Assembly: GCA_963989385.1 (NCBI GenBank)
Contig: OZ022500.1
Coordinates: 76,566,289 to 76,630,288 of the forward strand
DNA: 64,000 nt
Reading direction: 5' to 3'
Origin: Ctena decussata
Taxonomy: Eukaryota; Mollusca; Bivalvia; Lucinida; Lucinidae
Position 1 is the stretch's first letter. Every line of letters starts with the position of its first letter. Below are positions 33,073-44,199 of this stretch, piece after piece. The translations under genes and the position numbers were made by a program. The notes below the pieces were generated by a model that was not told the DNA's origin, ran no database searches, and worked only from the letters and a program-made list of their open reading frames with translations.

Positions 33073-33175
33073 TAGTGTAGACCCTGATTAGACGCCGCGT
33101 TTCGCGCCGTCTGATCTTGGCCTGCACTATTTGTCAATGTCCCTTTTATGGGACATTGGGCATAAATGACAGTGA
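33073..33175. repeat. Hairpin repeat C, uninterrupted copy
   Basis: AGACCCTGATTAGACGCCGC and its inverse flank a short loop, followed by a second hairpin GTCCCTTTTATGGGAC. It serves as the reference for the split copy at 25055-25375. A diverged relative lies at 38222-38290. Confidence 0.75.
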
Positions 33176-34069
33176 ATTAAAAATATTAAAATGTCATATA
33201 AACGTTTCACTTCAACGTCAGGGTAAATAGGTACATTGTCGGGGAAGCAACTCTATCAATTCGTTTTCTTTCCTAGATCAAAGGACAAAAATCACTTCTC
33301 TAGGAGCATTTTCCCCTTCTTTTAACAGTAAACCTCAGTTTGGAAGGAAACGGGAATTGATCTTTCGTAAGAATTGTATATATGGGGAAATATAGAGGTG
33401 TAAGAGATGACCTTTGGCAGGCATTGACGTTGGTCAATCTAATCGAAATAAATAATATACTTTGGCCTTCCTTTTTGTATTTAGTATATCCTTGGTAATC
33501 AGTGTTGAAACAGACGCAATTGCCAGATTCTGTAATTGTGTAAGGGTCAATGAAATGATAAACAGAGGACGTTGAAACAATTTATTGTTTAATTCAATTT
33601 AGTATCTTCGTTTAACAACGCAAATTGGCAATTTAAACTGAAATGATAGTAAATATTCTTATTTGTTGCGCAGTTTTGGAATAACTCTATCTTTGAAAGA
33701 TATTAAGTTAGATAGTAAGTAAATAGTTTGGTAGGTAAGTAGGAACGAAGGTAGGTATTAAAAAACGTAGGTAGGCAGGTAAGTATTAAAGTAAGTGGAT
33801 GAGAAGGCTATGGACAGGAAGTAGTTTAGGTAACTAAGTAATTACATGTGCATTTTACTAAGTAACTATTAAGTAAGTAAGTACATGTAAATAATTAAGT
33901 AAGTAGCGAAGTCCTTAAATTATTGACAATGCATTTTGGATCTCAGTTGCTAGCCGTATGTCTCCAACAACATTTTAAATCAGCTATTTTCAAGTTTGGT
34001 GAACAATCGTGGCAATAAAATGCGGTCTCAAAGAGAGAGGGAGAAAGAAGAGAAATGATAGACGAAAGA
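33176..34069. repeat. AT-rich spacer with degenerate GTAA-type repeats
   Basis: From about 33690 to 33905 the sequence is a decayed run of GTAAGTA/GGTAGGTA units. No gene. Confidence 0.55.
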
Positions 34070-34195
34070 ATAAAATGTCCAAACAGCCCCCATCCGCGCC
34101 TACTGCAAGCACAGTAGGCCCTTGCCCTACAATGCTCCAAATCAGTAGGACGCCCCGGCAATGAAAGTTATACACAGCATCATCGCGCCACCCAA
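34070..34195. repeat. Dispersed repeat, copy 1
   Basis: Shares CAGTAGGCCCTTGC, TTAGTAGGACGCCC and a GCGCCA-CCC region with 42775-42960. The ORFs across both are shadows. Possibly SINE-like; unidentified. Confidence 0.55.
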
Positions 34196-34839
34196 CCCCA
34201 AGATAACTTAATACTTTGCGACAGTCTGTTTGCAAGGTAAAGTCTAAACGATGTTATCTCTTTCGCAAAATCTCATCATGTGTGTTTGTTAAAAATCTGA
34301 TAGACTAGCAAATAATGCCCATATGAGGCAAAACGCCCACGCTGCGGATATTTAGATAAATCATTACCGATGCAACTTCTACAGTTAAATGTGGGCTTAC
34401 AGCGCAAGGTGACATTGCCTGGTCCTATATATCAAAGCTTAGGCTTCTAAAGCTAGATGAGTCGCGTTACATGGTGAAAGGTGTACAATACTGGGGGTCA
34501 AAATGCCCACCTTGAGAAAACGTTTTCATAAGTACCAAATAGAATATTTGATCGACCTGGAATATTCTTTTCGGGCAAAGGAATCAACATTATTTACACA
34601 CTAACAATAAAATCCTGAAACAAGATACTAAGTAGCACTGGACGCTTTGCCCCATCTTAAAAGGCGTTTTGCCCCAATGGTGGGACAAAACGCATAGAAT
34701 ATTTAAAAATACAAATTCTGTAATTATGTTTTTTTTTTTTTTTTTTGTCGGCTCCTCATCCCCTACACCGACACCATATTTTTTCACATATCGTGTAATT
34801 TTTACAGTTCATAACAATATAGGCTAATAGTATTTACAT

Positions 34840-35095
34840 TATTTACATGTATGTATGTATGTATGTATGTATGTATGTATGTATGTATGTATGTATGTTT
34901 GTATGTATGTATCCAAAATAACGCAATACAGTTTATGTGTGGAAGACGCGCATTAATGACAAGGATGTATGTATGTATGTATGTATGTATGTATCCAAAA
35001 TAACGCAATACAGTTTATGTGTGGAAGACGCGCATTAATGACAAGGACGTATGTATGTATGTATGTATGTATGTATGTATGTATGTATGTCCCGG
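34840..35095. repeat. ATGT microsatellite with duplicated 79 bp spacer
   Basis: Three ATGT tracts (about 34848-34910, 34966-34993, 35047-35090) are separated by two nearly identical unique segments that start ATCCAAAATAACGCAATACA. This gives long spurious HTYI-repeat ORFs. Confidence 0.9.
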
Positions 35096-36549
35096 TGAAA
35101 AGCACAACATCTATAGCTCTATATGTGGAAGCCACAAAAATAAATAAATAATGCAGTATATTTGAAATTACGAATTAGTAAAAAAAATGGTAAGTGGTAT
35201 ACGCTAATATATACTGTCAATAAGTATGTAAAACCACTATGGGTAATAGCCGACGGGCTTAAATATATGCATTATATAAACTATTTGTGGACACGCACAA
35301 TGTATTTTTAAGCGCATACCGTATGTGTGAATGGCTTGCGTGGAGCTAACGTGCGCATGAGCCTGTCATACGTACATGTATGCGTGGATTCCTAGAAATT
35401 GGTTAAATTCTGTAATTAAGTTAAAACCCTATCATATTTCCTGATTTAAGTGCCATATTGGTGGACAACTTTGTTTCCCTTTACAGAAAAGTTTATTCCG
35501 AATTAGATCAGGCAGTTTCTTAATGGTAAAATAGTTTCCTCGAGGGGGAGCGTTTCGCACCCCTTTACTATACTCAAACACCTTAAGACGCCGCCAATGG
35601 AGATCAATCTAATTCGGAAGTGTCTGCATTTCTTGTCAATGACGGCTGTTCTAAAATGAAGCAAATTCTTTCCTTTTTGAGCAGCCTGCCTAGTAAAAAG
35701 GATTAAAGATGTATAGGGACACCTCGATATTTGTTGTTTTCGCCATTATAGCAGAGGACATGTTTTGTGGCTTCCTTTTAGCTCCCCTGGATCATAAAAT
35801 CCTTCCGAAAGGGGGTCAACTCTTTAAAAAAGCATTTGTTGCCAGATGAGCATTTATTTTCATTTGAAATTGACTCTAATCTAGAAGGGAGGAAAAATGA
35901 AAGTTAAAGAGTTGCTTCCCCTCAAAGGATATTCATACGCCTTAAGAAAAATGGAGGCACCTCCAAAGGAAACTAGTTAATCTAGAAGTATCTACCTTCT
36001 TTTTATCATTAGGGTTATTCTAACAGAAAGGTAAATGCTTCCGACAGAAAGCAAGTTCTTTCCTTCTTAAGCAGCCCTCCTATGAGAAAGGATTAAAGGT
36101 ATATAGATACACCTGTAGGTTTTCTGCATTTTTAAGACGAAAAAAGGAAAGAAAAAAAGACAAACACATTTTGTGAGCCCCTGTTTGCTGCTGCAAACGA
36201 CGAAGCTCTTCAAAATAGGGTATGCTTTTAAAGAACAGAATTTGCACCCCTAGGGGAGCAAATTCTTCCCTTCAATAGTTGATCTCAGGAAGGGGGACAA
36301 AAATCATGTCACTGCATCTTTTCATCATAAATCTTTTCTAAAAGTGTAGTCTCCCACTGACAAGGGAGATATTTGTTTTAAATTAGAGCGCTCTCTTATT
36401 GCAATGTGTCCATATACCTTAATCTTAGACTCTCTGAAACAACATCATCTCAAAGAAAGGCACATAATCTCATCAAAATATATATAGACCTAACACAAAT
36501 TTTATTGATAAATGCATTGTAAATATGTGTTCCATACTGGTAACCCATT
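35096..36549. repeat. Degenerate tandem repeats
   Basis: A unit of roughly 390 bp recurs: GGATTAAAGATGTATAGGGACACC near 35700 and GGATTAAAGGTATATAGATACACC near 36090, with preceding AAGCAAxTTCTTTCCTT. The repeats are heavily diverged. No gene. Confidence 0.55.
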
Positions 36550-38221
36550 AATGCCTGTTATTCATAATAGTGGTCTTGGCAAATACGCTACTCAAAATAT
36601 TTAAAGGAGCACCTAACAGGTTTTCCATAGACGACAGTGCAACGAATCTCCACTTTGAGGGTCATTTACTTTCACAGAATTTCCAATTAATTTGCCAATT
36701 TTTAAAAATGGTCGAAGTCACTGACAGCAGAAATTTTGATCCAATATCTATCCTTACCTTGTCCATGAACTGATTTTTTTTTGTAAAATTGGAACTTAGC
36801 TTAATGATGTAAATTTTCAAACGGGTGAAATCCATGAAAGTTTTTAATCACAATTAAAAGACCATTTTGCCTATGAAACTGAATGTCTTACAAGGTAACT
36901 CGTTTGAAAGGGTCATTTTGAACTTAAGTTTATGAGATTTTATAGACTTCTAGGAAAATGCCTTAATTTCAGAAAACTCGAGCATTGACAAATTTGTTCC
37001 ATGGAAATTATCAGGGCATCGTTCTATTAAAATTCTTGCTGTCCTCGACCCTTCTTCAAATTGCTGCAAAAGAATGAAAATCCTCGGGCACTGGCGGTCG
37101 AATTTATGGGCCATTTGACTGGGTATACTGGCGTGCGACCAGTGGTGGCCATTTGCGTTCTGCACTCGCAATTACGTATTTGTTGTGTCTCAGATTCGTC
37201 CATTTTGTAAAAGGAAACAAAACAAACGCCCACACAAAAGATGGGTATGATTCTCTGCCTGGGAGGCAAAAGGTAAACAATATCCCCAAGCTACCCTCAT
37301 ATCAACATCATTGCCTTTCCGGGGACTACAACACTTGACATGCACGTAAATAAATTCAGAAATAAACATGTAAAATTGCTGTATTAATGTTCACCTAACG
37401 CAAAAAAAAAGTAAAACCTGCAACCAACCTGCAAAAAAGCATCTAAATTCTTTAAAATCAAAGCACACGCGTTACGAATATTTATGTTTGTTTTCGACGA
37501 AATATGCAGCGTGTGCCTACGAAATGGCTACGTCACAGTTTTAAAGTCCGTTTCTGATAACTGTTACTGTTGCTTATATTCCGCCTCTGTAGGGCGCGTC
37601 TAAACTGTTAAAATGTGACAAAGACCACAGACTGACAACAACATATCATCAAAGTTTAAAACCCACAAGAAGATTTTGGAAAATGCATTATTCAACACAG
37701 GGCAATCCTGATGGCCACCACTGGTGCGCTACGTTCGTATTTTAATGCTCGTTAGTGGACTGGTTTGAGGGTCTGTCACAGGCACATGTTATAAGCTATT
37801 TCAAATAATAAATCAGTATTGTAGCGACAAGAACTCCTAGTCTATTGAATCAAAATATAGAATCATTAAACACAATATGTCGGTTACAAGATGAAAAAGA
37901 GTAATAAAAAACGGCCACCACTGGTAGCCTGCCAGTATATTATAGTAATGCCTTTGGGAAAGTATAGGCTGTTCCCTTATATATTTTGAGTAATGTAGTT
38001 CAGGCCCATATTACGGGAAATATATTGCCATTTGTGATCAATGTTTACACTGTTTCCATGAAATACAGTCATTTATGAAGTAAAAAGATGATTAAAATAA
38101 AATCAAATAGGACACCCCCTTGCATTGGAAATGGACACGTCCAAAGTGTGAGGTAGAAAAGTTCATTAGATATGAATGGATTAACCCATTAATGCATAGC
38201 CTCCCATAAAAATGAATTGGA
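36550..38221. other. No gene recognised
   Basis: Minus-strand frames 36950-37171 and 37027-37269 have a balanced, protein-like composition but no domain I recognise. A GGCCACCACTGG motif recurs at 37718 and 37912 and inverted at 37138, which suggests an old inverted repeat. Confidence 0.35.
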
Positions 38222-38405
38222 AACAATGCAGACCCAGATCAGACGCCGCAGAAGGGCGGCGTCTGATCAGGGCCAACACTGTTTGCATAAAATTTACAAC
38301 AATATCTATAAATATGATAACATAAAATACGCCAGATACCCTTAAAATGAAGATAGGACTCATCCAATGTGTAAGGATAGAGATAGAAGAGTTCACTAGG
38401 CACAA

Positions 38406-38645
38406 ATGAGCCGCGACACGAGAAAACCAACTATGTGGTTGTGCGACCAGCGCAGACTCAGATCAGCCTTGGCATCCGCCGAGTCTGATCAGAGTCTTCA
38501 CTAAGCGCTTACAGGGTAGCTAAGGCTATAAGCTACCTTCATGCGGACAGTGGAGAGTCTGATCAGACTGGGCGGATGCCCAGGCTGATCCGAGTCTGCG
38601 CTGGGCGCACAACCACATTGTTGGTTTTGTCGTGTCGCGGCTCAA
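38406..38645. repeat. Palindromic MITE family P, copy 3
   Basis: Full-length palindrome with TGAGCCGCGACACGAG ends. It ends at 38644, six bases from the stop codon of the minus-strand peptide gene, and so forms its immediate 3' flank. Confidence 0.93.
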
Positions 38646-38650
38646 ATGGA

Positions 38651-38953
38651 TTAAACAACTGTTTTATCTGTTGAGACATCACAAAAACATATTTTCCCTT
38701 TTTCCAGATTTTCTGAAAATTTACATATACCATTTATGCTTTCACACTCTCCTTTTATATGCTCATCTAGAAATTTTCTGCACTTCTTCGGTATATGTCT
38801 GTGGGATATCGGCATGACGTCAACACACGTTTTACTCTTTGGCTGATATCGGCATTTTATCTTCCTCCTAACAGCAATAGATTCATCCACAATAACTGCT
38901 AGCAGTATAGCAATTATCGCTATAATGACGATACTTTTCATCGATGTGAGCAT
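38651..38953 (-). CDS. Secreted cationic cysteine-rich peptide 2
   Basis: A 100-residue precursor, paralog of the gene at 16714-17004. The signal peptide is about residues 1-27 (core SIVIIAIIAILLAVIV, ending ESIA). Seven cysteines at 34, 43, 58, 70, 77, 89 and 91 repeat the landmarks KCRY, TCVDVMP, IPKKCRK, a GEC-X6-C core and a terminal CFC. The mature peptide is basic (about 17 K/R against 9 D/E), less so than paralog 1. The open frame extends upstream to 39019, but I choose the ATG at 38953. It follows AAGATACC, exactly as in paralog 1, and lies 24 nt after a TTTGTTTTGCAG acceptor that would remove the upstream codons. Function unknown; an antimicrobial or signalling peptide is inferred from charge and cysteine pattern. 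Confidence 0.82.
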   Translation of the reverse strand: MLTSMKSIVIIAIIAILLAVIVDESIAVRRKIKCRYQPKSKTCVDVMPISHRHIPKKCRKFLDEHIKGECESINGICKFSENLEKGKICFCDVSTDKTVV

Positions 38954-38977
38954 GGTATCTTGCAACAAACTGTTAAC
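38954..38977 (-). promoter_or_regulatory. Splice acceptor and short 5' UTR of peptide gene 2
   Basis: On the minus strand TGTTTGTTTTGCAG ends at 38978, then 24 nt ending CAAGATACC before the ATG. Confidence 0.65.
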
Positions 38978-40215
38978 CTGCAAAACAAACAGGATACTAA
39001 TGTAAGAAAGATTCGCCATCTATGTGAGGCTGTTTTTGACACGCCACATGTACAGTGTTTTTAAACCTATGTGTAGAAAAAATGCAACAAAGTTCGGTTT
39101 TATCTTCAATTCAAAGCTTCAAATTTTCATTCCATAGCCAAATCTACCTAAACCGCAGTCCAAAATTTGAATCTGGTTTCAAAATATCTATTTGTTAAAT
39201 TATAAACCCTACTTTAAAAGGATAGGTAATTCTGCAACTTTTCCTTAACATTCCAATTTGGTTTAAAGCTGTTTTGGAACATTAAAGCGTTTTTAAGAAC
39301 TATTTTTTTCAAAAGCAGCAGTGAAAGACATTTAAACCTAGGATTGAACAACAAAAATTTTCGTTTGAAGCTCAAACCTAAGTTTGGAATTTCGCAGATA
39401 CATAGAAATAGTTTTCGAAACTCGGTCAAATACTTAGGATGGAAAAAATGAAATCTTGGACTGAAAGTGTGTAACAAACGTTTGAAGCTATTAGCTCACT
39501 CATGTTCGATCAGACTTTATGGGCCTTGGCAAGACCAAACTAACCATCATAAAAATTAATTCTATGTTTTATGGATTTTAAAACCTTAAAGATTTACTCC
39601 CTTCATAAAAATAACAAAAAAATGATTTGATGAAATATTTCATGCAATACCTCCGACATGGTCTAATTATAGATTTGAAATATAGTTTTGATAATGGTAT
39701 TTCATAAAAAGGACTTTAAACAAAAATAAGGTAAATTTAAAGCGATCGCGGACCGCGCTCGGAATCGCATTATTGGACAAAAATAATTTATTCATACGTC
39801 ATAATCACGTGCACGAATAAGTAAAATACCTGTACATGATCACATGACACACGTGGTCAAAATCGATATAGTTACAGGCCGTGAGGAAATAGGTAATTTG
39901 CATTTTAATTTGAAGGTTATTTTTAATTCCACATTTTTAAAAAAACATGCATTTTCTCAAAACTTTTACGGTTAATTATCAGACTAGTACATATTGTCTA
40001 ACGAAATTTTGTTAGAATATTTGTTTCTGAAAACATGAAATGAACGAACGGGACAATCTTTAACGAACGGCCGTATGCTGTGGTCTAGCGGCTTTTTATT
40101 AGTCCTTGACTTTTGTACATCATTCAGCTTCGCTACCAGCTAGTGGGAAAGAGCTGCCCTCTTGTCGCTTGTCCTATTTTGCTTTCTGTGCCATCTTAAT
40201 TGTTTTTCCTTTCCC
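38978..40215. other. Probable intron/flank; no gene
   Basis: AT-rich. A fragment near 40118-40190 (GGGAAAGAGCTGCCCTCTTGTCGCTTGTC) resembles part of the retroposon-like insert at 22601/44621. Confidence 0.4.
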
Positions 40216-40459
40216 ATATGAGCCGCGACAAGAGAAAAACAACAATGTGGTTGTGCGCCCAGCGCAGGCTCAGATCAGCCTGGGCATCCGCCCAGTCTGA
40301 TCAGAATCCTCGCTTTGCGCTCAAAGGGTAGCTAAGGGTCTAATCTACCGCCATGCGGACAGCGTAGACTCTGATCAAACTGGGCGGATGCCCAGGCTGA
40401 TCTGAGTCTGCGCTGGGCGCACAACCACTTTTTTGGTTTTGTCACGTCGTGGCTCATTT
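40216..40459. repeat. Palindromic MITE family P, copy 4
   Basis: Same family as at 10077, with a few substitutions at the right end (TCACGTCGTGGCTCA). Confidence 0.92.
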
Positions 40460-40542
40460 AGTGTTTGGGGCAGGAAGTGGATATCGAATGTGTCGCTTTT
40501 TCACCTACTTTGGCACACTTGGTTAAATATGGTTTGAAGGAT

Positions 40543-40717
40543 GTTACGAAACGAAAAAGAGATTTACGAAAAAAGAGTGATAGTTACCAAACGACCTGAT
40601 GTCAAAGAGTTGTTAGGCAACGAAAAAGCGTCATAGTTACCAAACGACCTGGTCATCAGGGCATTTGGAAACTATGACTCTTTTTCTTTTCGTAACAGCT
40701 CCTTTTCGTTTCGTAAC
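40543..40717. repeat. Hairpin MITE, TGTTACGAAACG ends
   Basis: A 175 bp inverted repeat with outer arms TGTTACGAAACGAAAA and the inverse, and inner arms around ATAGTTACCAAACGACCTG. The left arm contains a partial direct duplication. Confidence 0.8.
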
Positions 40718-41212
40718 AACCGTTGTATATACATGTACATGGTGAACCAGGGGTCTGTGGAATGTATTCAGTTTGCGAGTGATTCGCCTGCGTTTATACA
40801 CCGATACGATCCACAAAATTGAAAGTAATTTCTGTTGTACATGTGTTGCATAACATTCGAATTTATTTATAATTTAGCTCAAAGGATATCACTTTTGAAT
40901 TTATCTTTATATATTGTTTTAGATATCTACTAGTAATTACCATTTGCATGTAAAGCATTTGAAAAGACAAAGCTTGTACGTTTATGCCATCTAATGATTC
41001 ACTTTGTACATTGATTAAATATTTGGATTTTTTCTCATTATAAGTATAAAACTGTCATATAAACTAGATTGTTATCGTTTCGTATGCATTTTTGTCGGAT
41101 ATACTTGTATAATTTCTAAAAGTCATTTCAAATATCTTCTCTCCTTTACTATAATTTAAAGTATCAATTTCCTAAGTAATACTAGGATGTTACAGCAGCC
41201 ACACTTACCGAG

Positions 41213-41297
41213 AGAGAATTTAGATGGCAGTGTTCGTCTAATTGAAAGGATGTCGTTCTTGTATGAGGCTTGCTCAGTAAAATGTAGCGTTTATATA
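41213..41297 (-). promoter_or_regulatory. Candidate TATA promoter, non-coding exon 1 and donor (peptide gene 2)
   Basis: On the minus strand TATATAA (41297-41291) is followed by about 70 nt and a consensus donor CTCTCG/GTAAGTG with the GT at 41218. The layout resembles the module at 9477-9566 (TATA to donor about 80-85 nt in both). It is 2.2 kb upstream of the peptide gene 2 acceptor on the same strand. Motif evidence only. Confidence 0.35.
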
Positions 41298-41299
41298 AT

Positions 41300-42149
41300 G
41301 GTCTAATAAGATAATAATGAAATTCCATATACTAATCTTTAGCTGCGTCAGCATTTTAAATTTCGTTTTCATGGTTTATTTTGCGAAGGCGATAGCAAAG
41401 AGTCCAGATTTAGAAAAAAAAACAACAAAAAACATTCTAACCTGGGGAGTACATAGTTAAAAGTACAATTAATCGACCCTTGTAAATTCAGAAATATCGG
41501 AAGTCATTTATCGAATAAGCTTTTTAAAAGGGAAGTATCATTATTTTGTAGCTTCCGCTCTTATTGTTAATCCATTTTACTCAGAAACAGCTTATCTATT
41601 TATGTCGCGATCACAAGCTTATTACATTATTTTCAGCTAGTGTATTGCCCTGTCTTGCCCGGTCGGACAATAGTTATTTTTAGTATAAATTTTGTATTGA
41701 TAGGAAAACTTTTCGTCTCGTGCGAGCTGTAAATAAGCAAAATTTTTCATAATTATATATTCAGCGTTTTATTTTGTTTTCAGTTCGTCAGATTTCTCAA
41801 TAACCAATATGATGTTCTTCAACACAACTATCAAGATTTGGGTGATTCAGAACAATTCTAAGATTGTGTATGGCTCAGGACGAGAGAACAATGAGGTCCT
41901 AAAAAGTTTGCGTAAAAGCAATCTCGCTGCCTTAAGAACCCAGCTCATCAACGGATACTTTAGATACGTGTTAAGACTGATATAAAATAAGCATACAGTC
42001 ATGTAAGTAACCAGATGCTAAATATCCTGTAGGCGTCAAAGTCAATTTTGAATTTGCCCACTGAAAGACAATAGGACCTTCAAGTACCCAAAATAACCGC
42101 CGTTTTGGACCAATTTATACATCTTATGCTAAGAACAAATGTGAGAAGC
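41300..42149. other. No gene recognised
   Basis: AT-rich sequence without motif or repeat partner. Confidence 0.4.
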
Positions 42150-43930
42150 CTTTAAAGTTTTAATCAGCATTGCTACCGAGACGAAATCAAGCCTACCAAA
42201 ACCATCAATATAATGTAGGACTATCTAAGACCATTTCAGTAAAAGGTCTGCCATTATATCTGCACTGCTATGACATTAGAGTAAATTTCCAATTTTTCCA
42301 TTGCCAAGTTTAAGATGCAACCAAAGTACTGGAGCAAGAGTTACAAAACACAGTTTATCTGTAAAGGCTTATGTTCGGAACATTTCTGCTAATCAGCACT
42401 AAGTCTTCCAGGTTAAAACTACTGAGAAGCTGTGTTTGGAACATGTGCTACGTTTAGCAATTTGGTTGCTTGGGCAATCAAACCTAGTTCACATAAATCC
42501 AAATGTCTGATAGAGGACTATCTTAAAACATTTCTGTAAAAGGTTTGTGATAATATGCGCACTGTTAGAGCAGTAACAACCAAAGCAGTTATTTCAAAAG
42601 TTTCAATTTTCGCATCAACTAATGGTAGCTTTAGGTACCCATAGCAACCGAAGTTCTAGACACAAGAAGCTATGGTTGGTGGGTTGTTTTATGTTACACG
42701 GTTCTTTGAGACATTATTTCTGTCAATAGAGGACCTTCCCCGAAAGAAAGAGATGTGTAGGCGAGAGAAAAATATCCAAACAAACCCCACCCGCACCTAC
42801 TACAAACACAGTAGGCCCTTGCACTACTATTGTCCAAATTAGTAGGACGCCCGGCATTGAAAGTAACAAAGCGCCATCGCCCGACCCGACCACCTCCGCA
42901 TCTGTGTAGAAGCCTTTGCCACCAACACTTCTGCAAAGTTTCAGCTTTTTCAACCCTTGCGGCTACCTAGAGGAAAGTATTTGCATATTTGGAAATTTTT
43001 AACATTTCTAGTTGTTACGACAATCAAGCAAATGAAGAAGATGATACTAAAAGTATATTCTGATGGAGGGTTCTATAGAAACATTTCTTCAGAGTTTCTG
43101 TTGTTACATTCGCACTGCTAAAACATTAGGATTAAAATCTTAAAGAGTTCCTTCAAGACCAGAGAACACATACAGAACAAGAAACATGGGCCAGACTACG
43201 TAGTTTCGGCTAATAAAGCCCCCTCATCTCATGACCCTGACAATATCTGGTGACAAAACCAGAGAAAAGTATACTGTAATTTCTTAATTTTAATTGGACA
43301 GTCGGTTCAAAAACTGATTTGTATCAAAAAGGGGTCCAAATAATATAAAAGACGAGGATCTAGAAAAAGTTTACAACTGCAGATTCCTCAGAACATATCC
43401 TCTGATCACAAAGAACGAAAATAAAATATATTCTGCACTATGGATGATGTACGGGGAGACGCTTTACGGCCTCCACACGGTCCAACACCAGCTGCAGTAA
43501 AGTAAAATTAAAATCTTTAGTTTTCCTATGAAAGCCAATGGCAAATTTTGTTATCACACCAACGAATTACTGCACCAACAGCCAGGATAAACATTAAGTA
43601 TGTAGATTTCATTGATGAGGACAGGTCTGCATAGTTTCTGTTAAGTGGCGTAGCATAGTTCTCAATATTGGGAGGAGGGCTAACTTTAGACAAGCACATG
43701 GCCATGAGAGTGGGTGGGGCACCATGTATTTCAAAATTATCCCCCCCCCCACCCTGTGTTCCTACGCCTAGCCTGTTATTCCAGTGAAATAACATATGAG
43801 AAGCGGATATTTGAATAGTTTGCAATTTTAAGCATTTCAGTTGCTATGGTAATTAAACCGTTTAGGCAGTTGGCACAAATCTTATGCCTGATGCAGGACT
43901 ATCCAAGCTTTTATAGATATTCAATTCTTG
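42150..43930. repeat. Degenerate ~300 bp repeats with embedded fragments
   Basis: A unit with AGGACTATC...ATTTCxGTAAAAGGT...GCACTGCTA recurs near 42215, 42520, 43080 and 43890. Inside it, 42775-42960 matches the dispersed repeat at 34070, and 43140-43510 matches the interior of the 21-33 kb composite arms (CGGGGAGACG...TTACGG near 43450). A C run lies at 43741-43754. Confidence 0.6.
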
Positions 43931-44199
43931 TCCATGATTTACATAATTCCTGTCAATCATTAACATATCTTGCAAGTAGCTATGTAAATCCAGGACACAA
44001 TTCAGATAAGCTACAGTTGTTGTTTTTATCAGATTCTGTACCATATATCCTGTATGGGCAGGCTTGACCTCATAAGAGGTTAACCAGTACTAAGTGCACA
44101 TACTTTTGCCAGTAACTGACAACTGCTCTTCTTGAATCATTTGAAGGGAGGAGAACCAATCTCCACAAAATTAAGACTCTTGAAATGTAGTGTACATGT

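Noticed and set aside
34802..35151. Long HTYI/VCMY repeat ORFs on both strands
   Set aside because: They are translations of the ATGT microsatellite.
42694..42953. 80-codon minus-strand ORF resembling 33943-34235
   Set aside because: The similarity is at DNA level in a dispersed non-coding repeat and the frames differ between copies.
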